In this document: piece by piece, positions 54,386 to 64,000 of the stretch
Position numbering within the stretch: the stretch's first letter is position 1
How the letters are laid out: each line of letters starts with the position of its first letter
NCBI RefSeq assembly: GCF_964204645.1
Contig: NC_134034.1
Coordinates: 5,451,414 to 5,515,413 of the forward strand
DNA from: Tubulanus polymorphus
Lineage: Eukaryota > Nemertea > Palaeonemertea > Tubulaniformes > Tubulanidae
Length of the DNA: 64,000 nt
Direction of reading: 5' to 3'
Position numbers and translations under genes: made by a program
Notes under the pieces: generated by a model
Told to the model about the DNA's origin: nothing
The model's database searches: none
The model's input: the letters and a program-made list of their open reading frames with translations, nothing else

Positions 54386-57300
54386 TTACTTTTTCGGCGG
54401 TTGTTGAGGTGGAGGAGCCATCATTGGAGTACGGATACCAGGTGGTCCCATCATTGGCGGTCCCATCATAGGACCCATTGGACCTCTCATGCCTTAATAG
54501 AGAAACGAACAAAAAACAAATGAATATGATATTTCATATGATTTTCAGCTGGAAAGTTGACATCAACCAGATGTATGTCTGTCGTGATCAAATGTGTTGT
54601 TTGAGTATTTGGGTTCCCCTAGAAGAGGGAATATTTGGGATTTAGTTTAAAATGCTCCCATACGATGGCGCTAGTCAGAACTGGATGTCAAATATCCTTA
54701 CAAAAGCGTACAGGGGGAGGGGAGGGGTGAGCTCAAAGTGTACATGCTTTTCAAAGGGAGAGTGTTAATGTTGAAAGTAGGTACTTTGTGCACGAAAGGC
54801 ATGCGATTTTGATGAATATCCCTGCCGTAGTTCATGCGTACGTACTTAGAAAATCAGTCGTTTGTATCAGAGAGTTTTTGACTTCTTGTTTTCATTGGAC
54901 CTCGTTAATATCTTTCATTGTTAAGTATGTACTCATTAGGGGCTCCTTAGAAATATACTAATGTACATGGGGGTTTAAATCGGGAATTTTGAGCATATGA
55001 GCATATGAGCATACGCGTTCAGCCCCCTTTTCAATAGATGACATGACTAACACACTGCATAGAATGACTGATGATAATCTGTTTTAGTAGTAAAAGGCAT
55101 TAAGTTTTGGCAGGAAAGTGATGGGAGATATCAAAGGTACCATTACGCTTTTGGCAGGCAATGAGTTAAGTGTTGACTTTAAACAAGCGCTTTGTAAATT
55201 ATAGTCTTTAAAGTTGTAAAGAATTTAACCAATGGACCCATTCTTTGCACTGCACCACTAGACCCCCATACCACTGCAGTGTTTTCATTAATCATTTTAG
55301 CCGTCAGGTCATTTAGTAAAACAGCGGGTCTCGACCAACTTTGACTGGAGACCAAAACAGGGTTCGTAGTTGTAAGGCTATAGGAAAAATATAAGCACTT
55401 AAACGCATTTTTACAAGAAAATCAGGCTAGAAAAGTGAATTTCACTGCCATTGACTGACCATCTTATGTAAAATTCACTGCCAACTTCAGCAACTTTTTA
55501 AGAAATTTGCAATTTTTTGAGCTAGTGACCAAATGCCCATACTAAGGCCCTTTAAATTGGTTGGAGTAGGCCTACTAATTTTACCAGCATAAATGAAAGG
55601 TTGAAGGAGAAAATAAAATTTAAAATCTTATATAAAATATATTGATTTCTAAGATCATGGATCTATCGAAACTATTTATATATCTCACATTAAACATCGT
55701 CACACTGTTGCCAAGATTTCAATTATTACAAAAACTATCATAAATCTATAGATTTGCAACATTTTTTAATTGAAGGCCCTAAATCGATTTTGAAGATCTT
55801 TGCTGAATTCAAGGCCTTGAATTTCCCTTTCAATAATTCAATGATTACGGACCTTGCAATCATTGAACATGCCAACTTGTGTGGCACATCCAGCTTCGCT
55901 GACAGCTGATTGGAACATTGCCAATTTCTTGGAAAACTTTAACAAGGTCACGCGCGTCACGGCGCGTTTTTCTCATAGCTAGCAACAGTGAGTAGAGTCA
56001 AACCACGCTGCAGTAGTCGTGAGTGACTCTGTGTGAAGCATATATTCACAAATACTTCTGACCAGAAAATACACGGTCGTGCTGATAGCTGACAAAAGCC
56101 ATTCAGGAACGATGTCTGGTTGAAAAAATCAGCCGGGTCTAAAAGGACTGACAGACGGGTCCAGGACCTGACACCCGGCTATTAATAAAAACACTGCACT
56201 GTTGTACCCAAGATCAACCCACTATTTCAATGAAAGCTAGGTAGTTCAAAGTCAGACCCACACACATATACAAAAAGTAGGAAAAAAGGGTCTCGTAACA
56301 GAAGCATTGGAACCAACAAACAAATTAACTGGGTGTGAAATAAGCAGAAAGACTGCATATTTCATGATTATATGGAAGTAGTGAATGAAATGCTCGACCC
56401 TTGATGAATAAATCAGAAATTTGGCTTGCACCCTGACCAAACCCCCACTCGAGACAATTGACATTTTGGCAAGATTGAAATAAGTGTATGCAAAATGTGG
56501 AAATACCTGGCATCATGGGAGGCATCGGTCCATGTGGCCCCATCATCATAGGGGGCATGTGCGGAGGCATTGGGCCACCCATCGGTGGCATAGGTGCTGC
56601 TGAAGCTTTGGGGGGCATCGCTCCTCCTACAAGTATAAAATTGATACTCAAAACACATGTGTATACGAATGAAGAATCTGTCAATTAAAAATATTCAGTT
56701 GTACAAACCTAGATTGGGTGGTGGTGGAATCATTGCACCTTGAGCAGGTCCATTTCCAGGGCCTCCACTGTTGAATGGATTAGTGTTTATTTTACCCGAC
56801 TTGTAGGCAGCAGCTGAAAGTATAAGTTCATGTATCTAGACTATAACTTTTAGCAATGATTTGAAATACAGTCAAACCCGCTGAATCCCGATTGGTCTAA
56901 TATGGACATTATCCGCAAGCTACTTGTTCATTGATATAGGCCTACAAGAAAAGGACTTCTTATACGGATTTCACGTAAATCGGATGAATTTTGTTGGTCC
57001 CAAATGATCCCAATTAAGCGGGTTCTTCTGTACTGGTATTATTACAAGACATTAAGGGAGCATCTCAAAATTTTATTTGTTCTGTCAATTAGAATAACTG
57101 TCTAATTGGTTTTAACCCCCTACCCCACATCCCCTTTGATTAGACACATGCCAAAGTTGGAACTATTGATTTTCTAATGAGAGACCACAGACAAAGATAA
57201 GACATTCTCGCGAGTGTATTTCGACCACAGATTTTAATTGAACAATAAATAAGCTAACGTGGAAAACCTATTAAATTACTTTGAATAAGTGCGATGAATC

Positions 57301-60300
57301 TCTTCACGATTTGCGGTTCTATTTCATTGATAATAGAACTGTCATGAATGTTTTCAATTTTGCAAAAACTGTTTCAGTTTCAAACCTTGCCTAACTCGAA
57401 CAAATTGGGATCGTAAATTTTTGTCCCAGTTGAGCGAAGTCCGAGTTAGAGACTGATGAGAGCCAGTAAAGGCAGGCTAAGGTCAGTTTTTACTTGGAAT
57501 CTGCCTTGTTGACGTATCTCCTCTACCTTGATCAAGAGCTTGGAAAATGCATTAGAATAACATGAAATTTCAAGACCCACTTTATCTGCTTCGCAGCTAT
57601 GTCGCTCGCTGGGCATGGATACCCAGTTGGCCCTTTTCATAGTTGGTGCCCCTTTTTTCACAGTACTGTAGTCATTGAATTGCCCTGGATCCATGCCTGA
57701 AAAGCCTGGTCACCAGTTAAGTTCAATGCACCTTTGACTGTTTCCCAAAATTTCTATTTACTTTTCAAAATATCACTGAAAGATTGTTTTTTTTTCTGTC
57801 CAAACTTTCCGGTGACAATCATACATATCATATTTGGATTTTTGCTATTAGGCTTTATTTCCACCGCTTTCAATGTTCACCAAGTTGATCTTCCTTTCTT
57901 AGCCACGGGCATTGTACCTCTCATCCTCCCCAACAGGGATACCGGATGGCATCGCTAGGCTCGGCTACAGCACGCTGCCGCAGTTATACGTATGTATTGG
58001 CATACATGCAGATGATAAAAAACATCATCAGACAGTAAATAGAAGTTATCTTACAGGGATCATAATCAGCCGTCAAAAAAGTACAACTACATGTACTATT
58101 ACATGTATTGATAAGTACTACTATCAGCACTGTACATACTTGTATCATCTACGAGTTTCTGAACTTGTTCTTCTAACCATTTTGTGTAGTATATTCGCAC
58201 ATTTTCTTTATGCTTGCGGCCATTACAATGAGTTTTTCGTACTGATGGCTGAAAACCAAAAATTTAAGAAGATAGTTATGCTGTGTTATTGAAATCTATG
58301 TGAACTTTCAATTCCATTTAAGGATTGTTCAATGTTGTATCATTAGTTCAGGTCAAATACAAACACCCCCCAGTAAGTCAGAATTTTCACAATTTTGTGT
58401 TATGTCATCGATATTAAACTAGGGGTCCAGGGATATCATGCCCACTTAGGAAAGGGGTTTCAAATGCTCAACAATATAACAATTTCAATATTCAACGCCC
58501 CCTGGTGACCATATACATAAACCAATGACCTCGAAACTCATCACAATAGAATATGTCAGCAGCTATGATTTTTTAATTGATTGTGATAACAAAATATGCC
58601 TTGTTACCAATTTAACATGGAAATACTAAGTTATTCTACTATTTTACAACCCCTGGTGACCATATACAAAACCCAATGACCTTGAACCTCACCACAATCA
58701 TAGAAAATGTCATGAACTACAACTTTGCAATTGATCATGGTAACAAAATATCCCTAGGAACCAATCTAATAAGGAAATACCAAGTTCTTCTATTCAACGC
58801 CACCTGGTGACCATAAAGAATAACTTATGTCCTTGAATCTCACCACACGATGTAATGAGCTACAACTTTGCAATTGATTGTGGAAGCAATAATATAGAAA
58901 TACTAAGTATTGTATGATTGAATGCCCCCTGGTGCCCATATACAAAAAGCAATGACCTTGAAACTCACCACAGTCATACAAAACGTTATGAGCTACAACT
59001 TTCCAATACATTGTTGTAACAAAATATGCTTAGGTATCAATAAAATGTGGAAAAACTTTTTCCCACCTACGAATGAGTACTGATGACGCCAAGATGGCTG
59101 CCATTTGTGCCATAATTGGCTGATCAAAAATACATGTCTCAGGTATAAAACATCCCTTTCCAAAGAATACCATCACAAATTGCAATGAGAAATGGCATAC
59201 CAGTAGGAAGCTACAGGACTCAGAATTTGGGCCAAAATTTACATTTTTGGCCACTAAAAAGGTCATAGGACGGCCATCTTGAGTCCAATCGACCCAATTT
59301 TTCTTAAGTTGATGGGCCCTTGGGGGATTCAAATATATACGAAAGATCAAGGTAATTGATCAAAGCGTCTTCAAAATTTCCCTCAAAAAGCTCAAAAATG
59401 TGTAAAAAGTGCCGATTTTGGCAAACAACAATGGCTGCCAATCGGCCATCTTATTTCTGACAGGGCCAGTTTTTGGGCTGAAGATGTGTCTAGGGTAGAT
59501 ACATGTATAAACCAAATATCAAGACATTACCTTGAAGCGTCTTCAAAACTGCCCAAAATAACTGGATTCCGTCTACGGACGGACGACGGACGAAAAGTGA
59601 AAGCAATAGCCCGCTGGGACTTAAGTCCCAGGTGGGCTAAAAACTGTAAACTGTGGTTTGAATGACAGCTCGCCACCGCATAAATACTCAACAACCAATT
59701 GTCTATAGGAACTTTATTGCAAATAAACAATATAAACACAAGGCATTTCTGTCATATTTTGACTTTATTTGCAGTTCAAATTTAGCGCCATCCTTGCAAG
59801 ATTATCACCAACCCGGAAACAAAATCCAACCAGTTTACAAGCCCTAGTGTCATAGGCCTACATCGAAAAGGAAGTATTACTCACCGAATCATGTGTGAGA
59901 TAGGTATCACAATAATCACAAAAATATCTGAAAGTTAAAAACACAACATTAATTCAAAGATTGGCCGAAAGTTAACTTGGGTTCAGCAAGGCCTTTTATC
60001 TAAGAAATATGTAGAACATAGGCCCCTATTCTGTGTGATATGTGTTGTATGATGAAACTATTACCCCTGTCAATGCATAGGCCTACTGGGAATCAATGTA
60101 CAAGGTCTGGCAGTTGGGCTTATGGCATACGCGTCAGAAGCAATTTTTGATTGCCGCAGCCAATCGCCTTTTATTATCGCGGTTATTTGCCTCGGTAAAT
60201 TCAACTCAATTTTGTCAAAAACATAAGGCCATATATGTAAAGAAAAAATGTCATTCAATATCCACTTAATGGCAGCCACCTATAATACAAGTTCATTCCT

Positions 60301-61311
60301 TGTCAAAATTAGATTATAGGGAAATTACTGAAAGAACACTTCAAGGTAAATCGGCCATTGTGATTCTGGTTGGCCGACCCTGCCTCGGCAGGGATTTGAA
60401 CCGGATGGCATCGCTACACCCCCGGCCATACTGATGTCTATTTCAACTTGACTGGAGAACACACGAGGTGGCCTAGCTCAGTCATTTTTGGTAGTGCATA
60501 CCTAATAAAAGTCTTATTGGGACCAGAAAGGACAGGGAGCTGACCTAAAACATCATTTTCAATCCATTCTTCACTGTATTGAAGGATATCCAGAAGTCTT
60601 CATTGTAAGGGGTTGAATAATAAAAAGTGATCCCGTGATTTAAATCATGCTATCAATTGAAACATATTCTTAAACTTTTAAATCATTGAGTCACTTTTCT
60701 TTTTCCAACCCCTTTCAACGAAGACCTTTTGGATATCAAAACAGTTTAATATCGATTTTTAGGTCAACTGCTAGTCCTTTCTGGTACAAATAACTGGAAG
60801 TCCTATACGGCGCTTAGACAGCCAGTTACGTTCACACGAGTCGGCAATTCGGCATTTGGTAAGCTCAGAATAGTAGTCACCCGGTGTGCCGATAGAGGGG
60901 AGTGTAATTCAATTACGCTACAGTAGCTGTGCACACGGTATAATGTGGCAGGGTTTCGTACCGCGGCAATCTCGATGCCATCAGGTTTGAATTCCTGCCA
61001 GGGGAGGATCTTCTGCACTCTTTCCTTGAATTTTCTAAGTCACGCACTTTTGTGCATATGTGCCACAGTGTAAATGAGCCAATCAGCGACGATGTACAGT
61101 AAAATAGCGGAAATAAAACACTCTGCCGTATACGGTAAAATATCCACTGCGAATTTATTAAATTGAATTGATATTGAAAATAAAATGAAATCGTCGCACT
61201 CGGCTGTCATTAACTATTTGAAATGTAGGCCATACGGCCGGCCAAAAATGGTAGGATCTAATTCAGCTACATAATCTGGCAAGTCCGTTGCTTAAATTCA
61301 TACTTTGGCAT
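54386..61311 (-). CDS. SNRPC: U1 small nuclear ribonucleoprotein C (U1-C), 6 exons
   Basis: Exons on the minus strand: 61311-61304, 59927-59885, 58248-58140, 56813-56709, 56626-56507, 54492-54386; sum 492 nt, 163 residues, all junctions GT-AG. U1-C is a U1 snRNP subunit that stabilises 5' splice site pairing in the nucleus. Exons 1-3 give the matrin-type zinc finger: [18 protein letters not shown], then [17 protein letters not shown] (C2H2 with CX2C and HX5H), followed by the TKWLEEQ helix. Exon 4 begins with TTAAYKSGK and includes GAMIPPPPN, as in vertebrate U1-C. Exons 5-6 form the Pro/Met/Gly-rich tail ending PPPQQPPKK. The 8-nt first coding exon (ATG CCA AA) is inferred from phase and donor site. 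Introns are filled with repeats. Confidence 0.92.
58416..59060. repeat. Tandem array of about 150-bp units in U1-C intron 2, arm 1
   Basis: Begins AAACTAGGGGTCCAGGGA, then about four diverged units each containing CCCCCTGGTGACCATATAC, ACAACTTTGCAATTGAT and GGTAACAAAATAT (starts near 58497, 58651, 58796, 58921). Reverse complement of the array at 62640-63262. The following 59060-59642 holds another dispersed repeat with CAAGATGGCTGCC, GGCCATCTT and GGGACTTAAGTCCCA words. Confidence 0.8.
60365..60430 (-). repeat. tRNA-derived SINE fragment
   Basis: On minus, GATGCCATCCGGTTCAAATCCC contains a B-box-like GGTTCAAATCC followed by a short CTGCC/GGCAG stem. Related pieces (CCGGATGGCATCGCTA or GATGCCATCAGGTTTGAAT) occur at about 57940-57975 and 60970-61000. 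No complete cloverleaf, so not a functional tRNA. Confidence 0.45.
60519..60786. mobile_element. Foldback MITE in U1-C intron 1
   Basis: Imperfect inverted repeat of nearly its whole 268-bp length. Ends GGGACCAGAAAGGAC and GTCCTTTCTGGTA; inner arms GGATATCCAGAAGTCTTC and GAAGACCTTTTGGATATC pair, as do AAGGGGTTG and CAACCCCTT. Confidence 0.7.
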
Positions 61312-61967
61312 AATTCTATACGTCTCCTTCGTGCAAAATTTCCAAAAAGAGACGTGGTTCTAAAACACTGTTTGTTGTTTCGCCGCTGGCTAGGGTTTGA
61401 TCACAGTCACGAGTAACCGTTTTTAGGAGATGGATGCGGAAATACAATACAAATGTATTTATTGATCAATATTCTTTTGCCCACGCTGTGTGACATCAAA
61501 ATTGGATCTCCGGTAACATGCGCATCACTATTCTTCTTAGAGTGTGTCCTTTAGTTGGTAGTTGAGCCACCAAAAATGAACTGAGTTAGCGGTCCCAGTC
61601 GAATAAATTAAATTGACTTGAATTTGATTAGGTTGCGGTTGTTGCCGGCGCTGGGTTCTAATTTCTGATTTTGCTTTAGGAACTGAGAAAACAACGAAGC
61701 TTCATAAGCTTTCATAATTGTCCAAGGTATCGTATTCTGCGTATCTTGTCGTCAGATCCTTAGACTCATTATCACTTTTTTTTACTCGGTTACTTCGACT
61801 CGAGCTCTTGAAAAGATTGCAGTATCAAATTCAATTTAAAAATTTATTCGTCCATGCACATGTGTCACATGGACTTGACACAAATAAAAGGATTTTGACC
61901 CCAGTATCCTAAGTACTATATATAAAAAGACAAGGGAGCCAACTCTCTGTCGGATCGGTTAATAGGT
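61312..61967. other. U1-C upstream region
   Basis: No gene seen. It should include the U1-C promoter. CTATATATAAAAAG at about 61917 is a TATA-like sequence on plus, more likely part of the adjacent retroelement remnant than of U1-C. Confidence 0.4.
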
Positions 61968-61999
61968 ATGTCACTTCAACTGTTCGTAACTTCGTTATT

Positions 62000-62640
62000 G
62001 ATTGATAATCCAATCCGCCGCTTCCAAGTAAGATTATTCTCAAAGATAACAAATTTCTGCGTTAGGACTGAGGTTGGAAGGAGGTCTGCGGCAGAGGCAG
62101 CTGGGAGTCCCAGACTTTGCCGTAACGAGACCAGGAGGTCTTCCAAAACCTCTGCAGCGTACGCCCGTGCAGTCGACCCAGAGGGACCAACAAACAAGAG
62201 GGACTATCAGAGACATGGAACTTATCTGTCCCAACACCTGCGACCAAAAACGAGCGGAACGCTGTGTTCCACTGGTCAAGCCGAGAACTGCCGATTTGAG
62301 TTTCTCTATTCGGCTGTCCGCCGGCCGGACTATCCCACGGATGAGATCGAAAAAACATTCCGAGATAAAGGAATTTTTGTGAGTTGTCTAGACGAATACC
62401 TTTCCTTTGTAGCCTTTTCTGGAACGCCTTTACGACCTTGGTAAATACCCTATAGGGGCTGAACTGAGGCCGAAGGGGAGCGACGTTAACTGATAGTGGA
62501 CGCCTTTTCACTTTACTCGGAGATACCGCTGTGACTTCGGGTGCACCGGCACTTGAAATTAAGCGTCTTTCAGGTCGATAGAAGCAGCCCATTGCCCGGG
62601 TTTCAGGCCTTGAATGACTTCTTTGGGGGTTCGTCAAATT
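62000..62640 (-). pseudogene. DIRS-like (tyrosine-recombinase retroelement) RT/RNase H remnant
   Basis: Minus-strand frames contain SPYRVFTKVVKAFQKRLQRKGIR, in which the FTK...L..GIR pattern precedes the YLDD box in DIRS-type RTs (given here in part). After a frame break come RIEKLKSAVLGL and then IVPLGRLHGRTLQRFWKTSW, the connection region upstream of RNase H. The YLDD box itself is missing. Several frame changes, no recombinase domain found. It adjoins the inverted tandem array. Confidence 0.55.
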
Positions 62641-63262
62641 GAATGAATTAGAAAGTTGTAGCTTATAACGTGTTCTATGACTGTGGTGAGTTTCAATTTC
62701 ATTGGTTTTTGTATTGGCCAGGGGGCGTTGAATAATACAATATCTTAGTATTTCTATATTATATTTGTACCAATACATATTTTGTTACCACAATCGATTG
62801 CAAAGTTGTAGCTCATGACATCGTTTATGATTGTGGTGAGTTTTAAGGAAATTAGATATTCTATATGGTCACCAGGGGGCGTTGAATAGTACAATAACCT
62901 AGTTTTTCCTTTAGACATATTTTTTTGTTACCATGATTGAATGCAAAGTTGTAGTTTATGACATGTTCTATGATTGTGGTAAGTGACGAGGTTATTGGGT
63001 TTTGAATATGGTCACCAGGGGGCGTTGAATATTAGAATAACCTAGTATTTCCTTATTATATTGGTACCTAGGCATATTTTGTTACCATGATCAAATGCAA
63101 AGTTGTTGTTTATGACATGTTCTATGATTGTGGTGAGTTTCAAGGTCATTGGTTTTGTATATGGTCACCAGGGGTGTTGAATATTGAAATTGTTAGATTG
63201 TTGAGCATTTGAAACCACTCCCATGGGTGGGAGTGGGCATGGTGTCCCTGGACCCCTAGTTT
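62640..63262. repeat. Tandem array of about 150-bp units, arm 2 (inverted relative to arm 1)
   Basis: Four or so units with GGTCACCAGGGGGCGTTGAAT and TTGTTACCATGAT, ending TCCCTGGACCCCTAGTTT, the reverse complement of the start of arm 1 at 58416. The two arms enclose U1-C exons 1-2 and the promoter. Confidence 0.8.
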
Positions 63263-64000
63263 CAATTAACTGAGGCACACATACTAAATAGTATAGATTA
63301 GTCCTAAAAAGTATTAGCCTAATGAATAAGGTATAAAAATGGTTTGAGTTAAGTGTCTATAAGCAGCCACATTATCTAACATCTTCCACCATTAAATTGC
63401 AGAGTATGATTCATTAAAGTTGATTTAAAGGCCTTATTATATCATGTGTTGTACAGGACAAAATTATTTAGCAGTTTGTGGATACCCCATGCTAACCATG
63501 ATGATTTGGACTATCAGAATTGTAAGAAATTAGATTCAGTTTAAGCAATTGGGTCACTTTTAACTCTCACTTTTAACTAATTTAAAAAAAGGTAGTTGTG
63601 GTGTTGTACAGGACATGCAAAATACAACAGATTCTTATTTGAGGCTAGTGAATAATAAAATTGCTTTAAACTCATTTCCTTGTCATCTTTAGTCATTAGA
63701 CACATATAGATTCTATGTAGAATAACAAAAATCATTGAAACTTCATCCAATTCCAATCATAAAGGCCCTTTAACATTATGGTGCCCAGTGACGCATTTCA
63801 CAATTATTTTCCGGATATGACTTTGGTAGGAGAAATTTCACATTTTTGATTGCATAGAGAACTTCACATGTTTAGAATCCTGAAATAAAGGGTGTTTGCT
63901 AATACTTGACACCTTACTTGGCTGTCTATAGCAAATTTAAGTTTTCACAAATCTCGGTACTTTCCGGAGAATCGCCCTCTACAGCGCTAGCATTCATGTA
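63263..64000. other. Unassigned AT-rich sequence to the window end
   Basis: No gene, RNA or repeat that I can support. Confidence 0.45.

Noticed and set aside
60365..60430. Functional tRNA gene
   Set aside because: Only a B-box-like segment is present; no acceptor stem or complete cloverleaf.
62074..62444. Plus-strand frames in the DIRS remnant
   Set aside because: The recognisable RT and connection motifs are on the minus strand; the plus frames are their complement.

Overview
This window is invertebrate animal nuclear DNA, not a prokaryotic or purely viral sequence. It carries intron-containing genes with GT-AG junctions (a U1-C snRNP gene and a Ly6/uPAR-type gene), an intronless class A GPCR, and a dense load of eukaryotic transposons. 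A marine invertebrate, perhaps a lophotrochozoan such as a mollusc or brachiopod, fits best, but the species is an inference. About 60% of the window is mobile DNA.

Layout. 1-3950: the end of a Polinton/Maverick (virus-like self-synthesising transposon) with a protein-primed type B DNA polymerase on the minus strand, broken by a single stop codon, ending in a 187-bp hairpin. 4.5-9.2 kb: a nearly intact non-LTR retrotransposon whose two ORFs share one frame and are separated by a single UAG. 9.2-13 kb: foldback tandem repeats, a mariner transposase scrap and a short TIR element. 13.3-17.7 kb: two foldback blocks enclosing a decayed RRM/CCHC/SGNH-esterase (retrotransposon ORF1-like) gene.

19.26-45.12 kb: a compound, decayed Polinton region. 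Fragment C (19.26-25.87 kb) has terminus, small ORF, penton-like and membrane-protein genes on plus, then an unrecognised large gene on minus where the polymerase normally sits. Fragment D (25.87-45.12 kb) holds the rest: membrane proteins, a conserved Polinton gene, an acidic protein, the capsid protein, then on minus the packaging ATPase, a chromodomain integrase, small proteins, an HNH nuclease, polymerase B, the small ORF and the right terminal hairpin. Later insertions into it are a PIN/CXC gene, a pogo-like MITE, a Penelope-like retroelement with a 12-bp target duplication, and a 33-bp micro-element. Structural genes follow a T-run plus TAAATG signal; replication-module genes carry an AAAATCAATTTT-type motif 20-22 nt before the ATG.

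45.4-64 kb: host genes. These are an orphan GPCR flanked by an inverted duplication of its own 5' end, a three-exon Ly6 gene, and the six-exon U1-C gene on minus (54386-61311), with MITEs, tRNA-like SINE pieces, inverted tandem arrays and a DIRS-like reverse transcriptase remnant around it.
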